Source: Diphasiastrum complanatum
Taxonomy: Eukaryota > Streptophyta > Lycopodiopsida > Lycopodiales > Lycopodiaceae
DNA length: 64,000 nucleotides
Direction: 5' to 3'
Assembly (NCBI GenBank): GCA_029204225.1
Contig: CM055096.1
Coordinates: 40,814,519-40,878,518 of the forward strand
The position numbers and the translations under genes were made by a program. Under the pieces are notes generated by a model. It saw only the letters and a program-made list of their open reading frames with translations. It ran no database searches and had not been told where the DNA came from. Positions 33,085-45,352 of this stretch are shown in pieces (the first letter of the stretch is position 1; every line of letters starts with the position of its first letter).

Positions 33085-33648
33085 GGTGGAGTACTGGAAA
33101 AATGAAACCCTCTTTCACGTGCAGTTAAGTGTGGCCATGTTTATTGAATTGGTGCATGTTAGAAGTGTCCCCCATCATTATGAAGCACCTGCTTCTTTTT
33201 TTTCCTTTGGAAATGAGTAATAGTTTTATCAAAAGCATTGTTCTTATGTACCTTGATTATTTGAAGTGTTGTTTTCCTCTTCTTCTTTTTGAGGTGCTTC
33301 CTACGTATTATGGTTCTTTCTTTGAGGAGAAACCTTGAACTTCCTTCAATCGTGTATATGAAATTTGTTTGTAAGTGCAATTTGGAGTGGTCTCAAAAAT
33401 TTGTTAATCAATGGAACATTTCAGAGATGAGTCATTGTCTGTTTTACTCCCATCCCATCCTAATCTTAAAAACCTATTAGCAGGTAGGTGTGTGTGTGTG
33501 TGTGTGTGTGTATTGATAGTACAATCCATACAATATACATATAGATACAAATGCCTACGGAGGCTTAGATAGTCAATATTATTTGTAAGTACCTGTTTGC
33601 GATCAAGAAATACTTTGGAGTTGGCAAGCAAAGCTGAAGCTTTAGAAG
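33085..33648. other. MED11 3' flank
   Basis: Likely 3' UTR and downstream sequence. It contains a (GT)12 microsatellite at 33488-33511 and no coding signal. No poly(A) site was assigned. Confidence 0.5.
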
Positions 33649-33905
33649 CTTTGATACCATGTAGGAAATAGAAGCCAAAGGATCCAGGATCTTAACTATT
33701 CAATCACACAAAGCATTCTCAAAAGAAAGAGAGAGATGGCTAGAAACCCTCTTGTAGAAACTCGTGGACAGCCAAGGAGAATAGTCAGTATTGCTTACAA
33801 AAGTATCTTATACAAATGGGATGCACACAATAGTCCAAGATGACTATCTAACTTCATGACTATTGGCTATCCAACTACTTGACTATTGGCTTTCCAACTA
33901 CTTGT
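33649..33905 (-). mobile_element. Copia family 2 LTR fragment with PBS, reverse
   Basis: On the minus strand, LTR sequence ends TATTTCCTACA and is followed by TGGTATCAAAG. It aligns with the last 200 bp of 45135-45340 (GATAGCCAATAGTCATGAA, GGCTGTCCACAAGTTTCTAC in that copy). The 5' half of the LTR is missing and gypsy gag begins next to it. Confidence 0.82.
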
Positions 33906-34321
33906 TTTATCAACTGTAAAATGAGCAATCGAGAACTGGACGATTATGTCCAAGAGTTCTTGGACTCTTTGGCCAAGGTGCCGCTATTTGATCGTAAGTT
34001 AGCACAATGGCAATTTGTTGCCGGACTGTCAGCTTACTATCAAAATGAATGCAAACGAAATATCTTCAACCCACTGGAGGATGCTATCCGTGTGGCGAAA
34101 GCTTATGATAGTACAGTTGTTGCATCATAGAAAAGCAGCAAGAAAAATCTAACAAGCGTAAGAAGCACTTTTTTGACGAACTAGAAGCAGAAGCGTACCA
34201 ATAGTCAAAGAAGAAGAAGAATAAAAAGAAATTGGTGGTGAAAGACAAAGCACGGTTGGCGGCACTTAAATAAAATCTGTGTTTCCTTTGCAATAAACCC
34301 GGGCACCGTGCCAAACAGTGC
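33906..34321 (+). pseudogene. Ty3/gypsy copy A: gag end and nucleocapsid
   Basis: Capsid C-terminal text (MSNRELDDYVQEFLDSLAKV, WQFVAGLSAYYQNE, LEDAIRVAKAYDS) runs to about 34130. After stops and a Lys-rich stretch comes an intact CX2CX4HX4C zinc knuckle at 34278-34321 (CFLCNKPGHRAKQC). The gag N-terminus is missing at the copia LTR junction. Confidence 0.85.
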
Positions 34322-34998
34322 CCCGAACGGAAAGCAAAGTCGTCAAGTTTCATGACTGTGGATTTACCGGCAATAAATTGGAAGTCAATTTGTTGAATAA
34401 TTGTGATTGTACTTGTAACTTTAGTACACTCTCTTCCAAGCCTAATGAATTGTTTCATGTGAGAGGCAATATTTTAGGGAAAGACGTGAATGTGCTATTT
34501 GATTTAGGTAGTACTTACAATTTTTTGAATGCTCTACTTGTGCAAAAGCTCCGAGTGCCTACCATGGCCTGTGATCACCGTTACGTGGTCCTTCTTGCCT
34601 CAAGGTCGGACACTGAGATTTGGGATGTTAAAGTCTCCAATTTAGAGCTTTGGATACAGGACTACGTTGAGTTGTTGGGTTTCCATGTCACGAATCTAGA
34701 CCGGGGACTGATGTGATTTTGGGCTATGAATGGTTTTTTTGGCAAATCAAACTCTTTAGAGATAGATTTTAATAATCATTCTATGGTATTTAAAGATAAG
34801 TTTGATCAAATTGTCTCTATTTTTGGAGAGACCGATGTACTTCTATCGCCGATGATTTCCTCGGCTGAATTAATAGAGAAACTTCATGATTCTGAACTCT
34901 TTCACTTGCTTTTGAAATCTCGTATGCATTGTGATGTTGGGGATGTGAATGTGTTTTAAGGCTTTAACACTGAAAATTCGCATCAGGAACAACAGCTT
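34322..34998 (+). pseudogene. Ty3/gypsy copy A: aspartic protease region
   Basis: The frame 34318-34716 has the retropepsin-like box VNVLFDLGSTYNFLN, where D-T/S-G has become D-L-G, so activity is unlikely. A TGA at 34714 interrupts the linker, and a second frame, 34726-34959, continues it towards RT (FFGKSNSLEIDFNNHSMVFK). Confidence 0.8.
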
Positions 34999-35990
34999 TT
35001 GCAAGATTTAAAGCAAGAGTTTAGTGAAGTTTTTCCGAAGCAGCTACCTTATGAACTACCACTTGCTCGGTCGGTGGATCATAAGATAGATCTTTTGCCC
35101 GATAGCCGTCCTATCTTCAGACAACCATATCGGTTCAGTCAAAAGGAAGAGGAGGATGTGGCTAGGCAGATCGAGGAATATATCAGGACATATCAAACCA
35201 AGTAAATCTCTATGGGGAGCACCTATCCTTCTTAAGTGTAAGAAAGATGGGAGTTTCCAGCTATGTGTAGATTACAAGGGTCTGAACAAACTTACAGTTA
35301 AGAACAAATACCCGTTGCCCATGATGGACGATCTCATAGATCGATTGAATGGAGCTAAATACTTCACGAAAATTGATCTACGTACGGGATACCATCAGAT
35401 AAGGATACATCCGAAAGATGTATCTAAAAGTGGTTTTAAGACTAGGTTTGGCCACTACGAGTTTCTTGTTTTGTCCTTTGGTTTGACGAATGCTCCAGCT
35501 ACTTTCCAGCAAATGATGAACGATTTATTTCGTCCATATTTGGGGAAGTTTGTAGTAGTGTTTCCGGATGATATTATGATCTATAACATAACACTCAAAG
35601 AACATGCTAAGCATCTTCGTACTGTCTTACGTATCTTAAGACCAGAGAAGCTTTATGGAAAGAATCAAAGTGCGAATTCTTTAAGAAGGAACTTCTTTAC
35701 CTAGGTCATAAGATTACCTCCTTTAGAATCAAAATTGACGAAGAAAAGGTGAAGACGGTAGTGGAATGGCCAATCATTAAAACGGTGCGTGAACTTAAGT
35801 CGTTCTTAGGTTTCATTGTGTTTTTCCGTAGATTTGCAGAGGAGTACTCGAAGATTGCTGCACCTCTCAACAATATGTTGAAAGGAGTGAAAAGCCGCAA
35901 AGGTAGGCCAAGTCCTCCTATCAGATGGAATGAAAAATTAGATGAGAGTTTTCGAAAACTCAAGCTTCTAATTGCCTCAGCTCCAGTTTT
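34999..35990 (+). pseudogene. Ty3/gypsy copy A: reverse transcriptase
   Basis: RT motifs appear in order: [58 protein letters not shown]. The catalytic box reads [11 protein letters not shown], with Pro in the position before DD where the family has Leu. Two frameshifts (about 35200 and 35690) break the frame. The thumb continues in 35749-35990 (FLGFIVFFRRFAEEYSKIAA). Confidence 0.88.
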
Positions 35991-37218
35991 GAGGATAGCG
36001 GATCCGGATTTGCCTACATTGGATTTGGTGCAAAGGGATTTTTATTGGCCAAAACTCAAGCCCTTTGTAAAATCTTATGTGGTCAAGTGTGACCAATGCT
36101 AGTTGAATAAAGTTGAACGTCATAAGGTTGGTGGTTTGTTGCATCCATTGGATATCCCTAATAAGAAATGGAATAGTATTTCCATGGATTTCGTGGTTGG
36201 GTTACCGCAGACGAATAAACATCATGATGCAATTTGGGTTGTGGTCGACCGTCTTACCAATTTGGCTATGTTTATTCTGGTAAAGACCACCGCGAAGGCT
36301 TCTGATTTAGCTCAGATATTTGTAGAGCGTTTGTTTAGGCTTTACGGATTACCAAGTGATATTGTGAGCGATCGCGATCCAAAGTTCACCGGTCACTTCG
36401 GCCGTGTTTGCCAAACTGGAGACGACACTGAGCTTGGATTCTTCTGATAATCCTGAGACAGATGGATGGACGGAAAGAACAAATCAGACGATGGAACAAA
36501 TGATTCGGGCATATGTTTCCAGACGACAATATGATTGGGAGAAGTACCTTCCATTGGTCGAGTTTGCCTACAATAGTAGTAAGCATTCGGCTACTGGTTA
36601 TAGCCCGTTTATGCTTATGTGCGGTTTTGAGCCTAGGTCACCCATCGCGGTTGAGACTCGGACGATCAAATTTTAGAAAGTAGCGGATTTCCTACACTAT
36701 ATGCAAGAAATGCTACGGATTGCACGTGAAAATGTCCAGAGTGCCCATGATTGGGACAAACATTATGCAAATCTGAAAAGATCACCGAGAGACTTCCAAG
36801 TGGGAGACTGGGTATATTTGAAAATTCCGAAGGATTCGAGTGTAATGCATACCGGCAAGCATTATAAGTTGTCTCCTAGATATAGAGGACCGTTTAAGAT
36901 CTTGAAAAAGATTGGATCCTTAGCTTACCAAACTCCCGAAAGGATCGCAAGTGCATCCCGTATTTCACGCAAGTCGTCTCAAAAAAGAGTCTTCGTGAAG
37001 GAGAGCATCTTGGATTTGGAGATCAGTTGGACCTGTTGGATGAATCATCGGATGTATCTCGTCTTGAACCCGAAAAGATCTTGGATACAAGAACTAAACG
37101 ATTGAGAAATCGTATAGTTACCGAGCATCTGGTTCGATGGAGGGGATGTACGGACGATGACGATTCTTGGGAACAGGAAGGAAGCTTAAGGAGGAACTTT
37201 CCCAGTTTTAAGTTCTGA
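35991..37218 (+). pseudogene. Ty3/gypsy copy A: integrase and chromodomain-like end, RNase H deleted
   Basis: At 36010-36020 the sequence passes from the start of RNase H straight into the integrase zinc-finger region. Relative to copy B this removes about 638 bp (39183-39820). The core retains ISMDFVVGLPQ, LPSDIVSDRDPKFTGHF, TERTNQTMEQM and FAYNSSKHSATGYSPFMLM. The C-terminus ends with ILDTRTKRLRNRIVTEHLV and WRGCTDDDDSWEQEG, which is chromodomain-like. Frameshifts occur near 36410 and 36935, with stops at 36100 and 36674. Confidence 0.87.
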
Positions 37219-37233
37219 GGACAGAACTTGAAT

Positions 37234-37246
37234 AAGAGAGGAAGAA
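37234..37246 (+). other. Polypurine tract of gypsy copy A
   Basis: AAGAGAGGAAGAA lies immediately before the LTR start, matching the PPT of copy B (41025-41037) and the one at 17134-17147. Confidence 0.75.
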
Positions 37247-37728
37247 TGTCATGCCCATGATTGGTCTCAGGTAGCGTGTCCACGCTATTTTCCGGTAGAC
37301 CAACAACCCGTAAGTTACTTGTGACTATAAGGGAATTGGGGGCCTTATGTGTATATGGTCATAATTAATGGTTGTAGGCCTGAACACATGGTGGTGGAGT
37401 TGGTATGGGTCCATCAGTGAGTCATTAGGGAACTTGATGACGTGGCCCATATAGGCTGCAGAGGTGTCCAGTGAGGTGTCACAATGCATTACTAATGGTG
37501 CAAGGGCCTTGGAGGGTATAAGTATACCTGCTTGGCTCTCACTAGTGTATGCTTGATTTTGTGATTGGTAGCTACATGTTGCTGGTGTGAGTCCTCTTTC
37601 CATAACTCTGATTGATCCATAGCTTGGGGGCTAGATCCGTATGATCTAGGTTTGGTTGGGTTGGTTTATCCACCACCTGTTCCCTTGTGTTGCTTTGTAT
37701 GGTATGCTTAGGCTAGAATCCTGTTGTG
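37247..37728 (+). mobile_element. Gypsy 3' LTR of copy A
   Basis: It starts TGTCATGCCCATGATTGG and aligns with 41038-41522. It ends in CTGTTGTG, where the two copies diverge. It contains a GGGTATAAGTATACC TATA-like element near 37516. Confidence 0.85.
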
Positions 37729-37790
37729 AGAACCGATAGACCAACAATCCGTAAGTTAATTTCAGGGAATTGAGGCTCTTATGTGTATGG
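37729..37790 (+). mobile_element. Partial tandem copy of the LTR start
   Basis: AACCGATAGACCAACAATCCGTAAG then GGGAATTGAGGCTCTTATGTGTATGG repeats the segment found about 65 bp into the LTR. It shows that a second LTR piece lies directly behind the first. Confidence 0.65.
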
Positions 37791-38748
<958 letters not shown>

Positions 38749-38781
38749 TCAGTTCTCTCTGGGCCCGCGAAACTCGCGATG

Positions 38782-38902
38782 AAGGCCCATGCTCCACTAG
38801 TAGTGCATTGTGACACCTCACTGGACACCTCTGCAGCCTATCTAGGCCATGTCATCCAGTTCCCTAATGACTCACTGATAGACCCATACCAACTCCACCA
38901 CC
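38782..38902 (-). mobile_element. Reverse LTR fragment fused to gypsy pol
   Basis: This is the reverse complement of about 120 bp of the family LTR (AAGGCCCATGCTCCACTAG to CCAACTCCACCACC). It joins without spacer to GACGAAGAAAAGGTGAGG, the end of RT of copy B. Confidence 0.82.
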
Positions 38903-39748
38903 TGACGAAGAAAAGGTGAGGACGGTAGTGGAATGACCAATCCCTAAAATGGTGCGTGAACTTAAGTCGTTCTTAGGTTTCACTGTGTTTTTCCGTAGAT
39001 TTGCAGAGGAGTACTCGAAGATTGCTGCGTCTCTCAACAATATGTTGAAAGGAGTGAAAAGCCGCAAAAGTAGGCCAAGTCCTCCTATTAGATGGAATGA
39101 GAAATTAGATGAGAGTTTTCGCAAACTCAAATTTCTAATTGCCTCAGCCCCAGTTTTGAGGATAGCCGATCCAAATTTGCCTTTCGTCATTAACACTGAC
39201 GCGAGTGGTACGACTATTGGAGCTGTTCTCTTACAAGAGGGCCAGCCCGTTGCCTTTGAGAGTAAGAAACTAATCGATGCACAGGTTAAGTATACCACAC
39301 AAGAAAAAGAGCTTTTTGCGGTGATCCATGCTTTGAAATTATGGAGACATTACCTGTACGGTAATAAATTTGTGGTTAATACGGATCATCAACCTTTAAA
39401 GTATTTTTGTAATCAGAATGATTTGCGAGGTCGTAAGGCCAGATGGGCAGAACTTATGCAAGAATTTGACTTTGAAGTGCGGTATATCAAAGGGTCATCT
39501 AACCAGGTGGTTAATGCACTTAGTCGAATTGGTGAAGTGAACGAACTTTCCTTCACTGAAATTTATCTTTCCTTGAGAGGTCTTTATGAGAAAGACCCAC
39601 ATTTTGGACCAATCTGGAATAGGGTTCTAGCAGTTTCATCAAGTGGGACTGATGATCATGGTGATCAATTTGGGAGGAAGGATATAAAGGGTACTGATGA
39701 CTTCTCTTTCCGTAATGGACTATTGTTCAGGAAAGGGAAGGTGATGTG
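38903..39748 (+). pseudogene. Ty3/gypsy copy B: RT thumb and RNase H
   Basis: A 266-codon open frame begins near 38949 (MVRELKSFLGFTVFFRRFAE). It carries RNase H motifs INTDASGTTIGAVLLQEGQP, TQEKELFAVIHALKLWRHYL, VNTDHQPLKYF and VVNALSRIGE. The final Asp-containing DALSR motif is NALSR, so one catalytic Asp is lost. The frame runs to a stop at 39749. It supplies the segment deleted in copy A. Confidence 0.88.
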
Positions 39749-41009
39749 AATGTTGTTAAGAATAAAATTCTTTATGAATGTCATGACTCACCATGCGCAG
39801 GACATTCCGGCATACATCGTACATTGGATTTGGTACGAAGGGATTTTTATTGGCCAAAACTCAAGCCCTTTGTAGAATCTTATGTGGTCAATGTGACCTT
39901 TGCCAATCGAATAAAGCTGAACGCCATAAGGCTGGCAGTTTGTTGCATTCATTGGATATCCTTGATAAGAGTATTTCCATGGATTTTGTGGTTGGGTTAT
40001 CGCGGACGAATAAACAACAGGATGCAATTTGGGTTGGGATCGATCGTCTTACCAAATTGGTTACGTTTATTTCGGTAAAGACCACCGCGAAGGCTTTTGA
40101 TTTAGCTCAGATATTTGTAAGCTTTACGGATTACCAAGTGATATTGTGAGCGATCGCGATCCAAAGTTCACCGGTCACTTTTGGTCGGTCGTGTTTGCTA
40201 AACTAGAGACGACACTTAGCTTGGGTTCTTCTGATCATTCTGAGACGGATGGACAGACAGAAAGAACAAATCAGACGATGGAACAAATGCTTCGGGCATA
40301 TGTTTCCAGACGACAATCTGATTGGGAGAAGTACCTTCCATTGATCGAGTTTGCCTATAATAGTAGTAAGCATTCGACTACCGGTTATAGCCCATTTATG
40401 CTTATGTATGGTTCTGAGCCTAGGTCACCCATTGCTGTTGAGACTCGGATGATCAAGTTTCAGAAAGTAGCGGATTTCTTACACGATATGCAGGAAATGC
40501 TACGGATTGCACGTGAAAATGTCCAGAGTGCCCATGATAGGGACAAACATTATGCAAATATGAAAAGATCACCGAGAGACTTCCAAGTGGAAGACTAAGT
40601 ATATTTGAAAATCCCGAAGGATTCGAGTGTAATGCGTACCGGCAAGCATTATAAGTTGTCTCCTAGATATAGAGGACCGTTTAAGATCTTGAAAAAGATC
40701 GGATCCTTAGCTTACCAATTGGAACTCCTGAAAGGATCGCAAGTGCATCTCGTATTTCACGTAAGGCGTCTCAAAAAGAGTCTTCGTGAAGGAGAGCATC
40801 TTGGATTTGGAGATCAGTTGGACCTGTTGGATGAATCATCGGGTGTATCTCGTCTTGAATATGAAAAGATCTTGGATACAAGAACTAAACAATTGAGAAA
40901 TCGTATAGTTACCGAGCATCTGGTTCGATGGAGGGGATGTACGGACGATGACGATTCTTGGGAACATGAAGGAAGCTTAAGGAGGAACTTTTTTAGTTTT
41001 AAGTTTTGA
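39749..41009 (+). pseudogene. Ty3/gypsy copy B: integrase and chromodomain-like C-terminus
   Basis: The H2C2 finger region has HDSPCAGHSGIHRTL and frameshifts near 39895. Core pieces are ISMDFVVGLSRTNKQQDAIW and SDRDPKFTGHFWSV, and DGQTERTNQTMEQMLRAYV holds the catalytic Glu. The frame 40146-40598 is open. The C-terminal frame 40605-41009 has YKLSPRYRGPFKILKKIG, VHLVFHVRRLKKSL, and a chromodomain-like end with EHLVRWRGCTDDDDSWEHEG. One TAA at 40599 separates these frames. The chromodomain places it among chromoviruses. Confidence 0.88.
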
Positions 41010-41037
41010 GGACAGAACTTGAATAAGGGAGGAAGAA

Positions 41038-41532
41038 TGTCATGCCCATGACTGGTCTCGGGTAGCGTATCCACGCTAGGGATCGGTAGACCAACAACCC
41101 GTAAGTTAATTGTGACTATAAGGGAATTGGGGCCCTTATGTGTATATGGTCATAAGTAATGGTTGTAAGCCTAAATACATGGTGGTGGAGTTGGTATGGG
41201 TCTATCAATGAGTCATTAGGAAACTGGATGACGTGGCCCAAATAGGCTGCAGAGGTGTCCAGTGAGGTGTCCCAGTGCACTACTAGTGGTACATGGGCCT
41301 TGGAGGGTATAAGTAAACCTGCTGGGCTCTCACTAGTGTATGCTTGACTCTGTGATCGGTAGCTACATGCTGCTAGTGTGACTCCTCTTTCCATGACTTT
41401 GATTGATCCATAGCTTGGGGGTAGATCCATATGATCTAGGTTTGGTTTGGTTGGTTTATCCACCAACCGTTCCCTTGTATTGTTGCTTTGTATGGTATGC
41501 TTAGGCTAGAATCCTGTTGTGTGGACTTTATA
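41038..41532 (+). mobile_element. Gypsy 3' LTR of copy B
   Basis: It begins TGTCATGCCCATGACTGG after PPT AAGGGAGGAAGAA and runs to GTGGACTTTATA. Comparison with 14952-15379 suggests the true end is CTTTATACA, so the last bases are replaced at the Helitron junction. Confidence 0.85.
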
Positions 41533-42479
41533 ATTGTAGTAGTAGTTCATGTTATTCTGCACCATCTTTGTCATCATGTCATGCGCGTACTCTTGCAGCA
41601 GCCTTCCACCCAAATGGATCGGTGAAACATGCTCTGCACGAACTTGTAAATGATAGCAGTAAAACTCTCGAACGGTGACAACTTTGTGACTACCCTCTAA
41701 ATGGTCTTCAAAAGCATAAAAAAATGCACCTTTATGGACATCGTCATTGGCACGTGCGTCATCTCTGATGTTCACATGTGGGATTTCCGGATACTACTCA
41801 TCGGTACCAAATGGAAATAACAGTACAAAATGCAATGCATCATATGACGAATGATGTTGTGTGATGAATTACAAACCATCCTGAATGAATGCAGTATGAT
41901 GTCACGCATTCCGTCACTTGGGGTCTCGTTTAAAGGCATAAGCACCACAATCTCATGACTCGTGGGAGCATTGAATTGTTTGCTCACTCTACTCTACGAA
42001 CAACCTGATACTATGCGGAGACAAATACCCTTTGTGACGTTCTCCTGCATGATTCGCGCAACGGTTTTAAAACGTTGCGCAAATGGACTCACATCCACCA
42101 TCATGCTCTGCAAGACAGAGAGAACATCACGCCTAAGCTCGGGGTTCAGAGATAATCTTTGATCCACCTGCAAATCATCACCATCCATGAAGTAAATCTA
42201 TGAAAAGGAAGGCCTATCTGATGGCAACAAACCACCAATGTGATGGTACAACCGCCCAGACACTCGAAACATGTACACGCCGCCTACGAAGTTGGAGATG
42301 CATCTATCCAGATTCACTCCAAAAGATGCGAATTCCAATGAGTTGTTGTAACTCCGAATGTTCTTCCTAAAATGAGCTCCCGAGTTATTAGAGGACTTGA
42401 ACAAACGAAGTAGCTCAGAAGGCGGCGATGGCATCAAAGGCAAACACACCTTGCCTTTCATACAAAAACGACTATTCAT
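41533..42479 (-). pseudogene. Helitron Rep/helicase N-terminal remnant (Helitron_like_N)
   Basis: Helitrons encode a Rep-helicase that moves DNA by a rolling-circle-like process. On the minus strand the following blocks appear in the family order. FRKNIRSYNNSLEFASFGV and YMFRVSGRLYHHIGGLLP lie at 42400-42230, and NPELRRDVLSVLQSMM at 42150-42090. FNAPTSHEIVVLMPL follows near 41970-41930, and VVTVREFYCYHLQVRAEHV and HLGGRLLQEYAHDMM at 41680-41570. Stops and small shifts separate them. The Rep catalytic domain and helicase are missing, because the fragment ends against the gypsy LTR. Confidence 0.82.
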
Positions 42480-42585
42480 TTATGTTTTCCATCGCAAGGA
42501 ACAACAATCACATGCAAATTTTATCCGTCCCAAATCATGATGGGATGGAGTCAGGAGTGATCTGCCCACCTCAGATAACCTACCA

Positions 42586-42830
42586 ACTCTATCTAGCCCT
42601 CTTCGCCTGAAATCTACGCCCCCGTCGTCTTACTCTAGTTGATCTAGACTCTGCCTTTGGAGTCCTATAGGACGGGTGATTACGCATCTCTTTGGACGTA
42701 ACACAACATGTTGGACCACCCCTACCTAAAAATCTCTTCTTCGCGTCGTATCTACGCCTCAACCTTTTAGTCCTAGCTGATCTAGACTTAGGCCTCAGGT
42801 GTCCTATACGATGGGTGGTTACGCATCTCC
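42586..42830 (-). repeat. Duplicated segment coding a basic peptide upstream of the Helitron block
   Basis: Two units about 138 bp apart both read MRNHPSYRTP then an Arg/Lys-rich run on the minus strand (SRSTRVRRRGRRFQAKR in one, SRSARTKRLRRRYDAKKR in the other, after a frameshift). Helitron proteins often begin with such basic stretches. The doubling is visible in the DNA. Confidence 0.6.
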
Positions 42831-43589
42831 TCGGGCATAACTAACTCTACAAAAGTCGAATATGCACCTAAACATCAACAAAACCGTCTCTCTTGTCTCT
42901 ACTCCTCTCCGTGATCGACCCTACTCCCAAACTGCTCGGTGTAACATCCTCCCCAAACTCTAACCCTCTCACAGACAAACCAACATCTACTCTAAGAGGA
43001 GTGTCATCGTCAACACTCGAAATGGTGGTTGAACCAACTACATCCCTATGAGCACCCTGCTAAACCTGCTCCAACTCGCGAGGGAGAAACTTCCTCTTCG
43101 CTCTTCTCCTTCGCTCTAATCTACTCTTCTTCTCCGACTTGGACTCCAACTCTGGCGTTCTATACATGGCATTTCCACGCACATGCCCCCCTTGAACTAC
43201 CCACACCACCAACACTAACAATCAATATGTGCTCGACACTTTGCAAGTTTGAAACCAAACTTGCGATTAAACATGTCACCTCCTCAACGACACAACCTAC
43301 AGGTGCAAGCGACAACGCCCTACGCACTGCTTGTCGCTTCCTATTTAATCTCCTTCTGCTTGCAAACTGGTTCTCACCCTCCAGTGTGATGTATGAAGGG
43401 TTGCTTCGCACACACTCGAGAGTGTCCATGTCATGGAATCACTTCCTCAAATGCAAAACACCTGCAAATATTGGAACAAAAACCATCAGGTTTTATATCA
43501 AATATTGGGAAACAATCAAATACATGAAAACTAACTTAAGTAGATTATAATTATGGGGTGCGATTTTAGGCCTTTTCATACACATAGTC
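42831..43589 (-). other. Further Helitron 5' or flanking sequence
   Basis: Frames on both strands at 43029-43550 lack recognised domains. Position suggests the 5' end of the Helitron or captured sequence, but terminal signals (TC start, CTRR end with hairpin) were not identified. Confidence 0.35.
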
Positions 43590-43735
43590 TTCAGGCATTA
43601 GGCATTATCATTAGGCTTTATGCATTAACCTACACACATTACATTTTAGCAGTGGGCTTTAGGATTTAGGCATTACGTTGTAGGCATTATTTATTAGGTT
43701 CTAGACATCAAGTTTTAGGTATTAGGATTAGAAAA
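43590..43735. repeat. Degenerate TTAGGCATTA-type repeat
   Basis: The stretch repeats variants of TTAGGCATTA, TTAGGCTTTA, TTTAGGATTTAGG and TTAGGTATTAGG about twelve times. It resembles, but is not, the plant telomere unit TTTAGGG. Confidence 0.7.
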
Positions 43736-44525
43736 AGAATAGCCTAAACCATTCTAATCGATCTGCTATTTTTATGATCAATGCTAGTTTGTCAAATCAA
43801 CCAATTACGCATTACATTCATTCTTTAGAAATGTCCATGTTTTATGTTATTATTATTATTCCAATGGATTTGCTACTCGTTCTTCTTCCGACTTGAATAT
43901 CTTCTTTACATGAATTTTGATTATGATGCTATAGACAATAGTGAAAGTATTCTATAGTGACAGACTTAACTAACTCGCCTATTTTGGGTCCAAAATCAAT
44001 GTTTTAGAATATGTACAACAACATAAATTTTGGTTAGATCGCTTAGAATTGAGTAATTAGGCTTTTTGTATCGACTCAATCTGAGAAAAGATAAAAGGCC
44101 TATATGCCTGATTATGGGCCACATCATAAAAATACTTTAAACTAATCATCCATATAGTCGATGCAAAGAACTCAAAAAATAAAGCAATATTGCTTTCTAC
44201 ATCTCTTGAATCGAAGCTCATACTTGGAATATATTTAACTTGAAAGAAAATTAAGGAGGACCTCCGGCCACATAGATAGACCAATGATCCCATTCTGTAA
44301 AAGCCTTCATTTATTTGAATAGGATATTTAAAAATCTCAGTCAACCTGAAATCAAATATAGCCATGCATATATTTGCTGGAATTAGCTCAAAGAGTAATT
44401 TTGTTTTGCAGTTATGACTTTTTGAATTGAGATCATTATTTTAATACTTTTATTGATAAAAGCATTTTTAATACTTACTTACAAAAATCCTAAATCCAAA
44501 CAAATAATTCAATAGAGTCTAGTAA
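43736..44525. other. Non-coding stretch with one unrecognised reverse frame
   Basis: A 102-codon minus frame at 44365-44057 (MAIFDFRLTEIFKYPIQ...) has no recognised domain or neighbour to support it. Otherwise AT-rich sequence. Confidence 0.35.

Positions 44526-44609
<84 letters not shown>
44526..44609. repeat. (TG)8(AG)33 compound microsatellite
   Basis: TG repeats to 44542 run directly into GA repeats ending at 44609. Confidence 0.98.
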
Positions 44610-44611
<2 letters not shown>

Positions 44612-44912
44612 ACATAGTTTCACATAGTTCATCTTGACAAAGCAAGACTAAATCCTTTGAAGCATTTATTCACAATTCAACAAGGTAAAGTGGAGCTGAA
44701 AAGTAAAATACAGTACTGAAAAGCACCATAAAGCATAACCACTTGCAAAACGTTCAGCTAATACCCGCCACCATCCCACAACACAAAATTGCACGAGTTA
44801 GTATAGTGGGAAAGACAGGTGTCATAGCTGAGCGTTAATTGTTATCCATGTCCAAAAGAAGTTATACCACTTAACAACATAAATAACATTTTAAATCATA
44901 GTCCAGTCTTTT

Positions 44913-45340
44913 TGTTAGAATAATAAATGTAAATGATGTAGAAGCCATAGGTTACTATGACCCAAAAGGTCGAGATCTGTGTAACCATGGTCATTTATAT
45001 TTTAGGCCCAAGTTAGTATGAAACTAACTTGTAGGGACTCGTGGGTCCACTAGGTGCCTATACATGTGAATTAAGTACCTAACTTGTTATTTGGGGTACT
45101 TAATTATTTTATGTAACTTATGGTAGCTAGATAGCCATTAGTCAAGTTATTGGATAGCCAATAGTCATGAAATTAGATAGCCATCTTGGACTACTTATAT
45201 GTAGCCATTCATTTGTATGAGACACACTTTTGTTAAGCAATCTATTGTTCATATTGGCTGTCCACAAGTTTCTACAAGAGGGTCATCTAACCATCTCTCT
45301 ACTTTGTGTTAATGAATAGTCTTGATTCTGGAATTTTACA
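44913..45340 (+). mobile_element. Ty1/copia 5' LTR, family 2
   Basis: A 428-bp unit beginning TGTTAGAATAATAAATG and ending GGAATTTTACA. Relatives are 20834-21272 and, reversed, 33660-33905. A TATA-like TTATATGTAG lies near 45198. Confidence 0.88.
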
Positions 45341-45352
45341 TGGTATCCGATC
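45341..45352 (+). other. PBS of the family 2 copia element
   Basis: TGGTATCCGATC directly follows the LTR end. It is iMet-type with mismatches. Confidence 0.82.
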
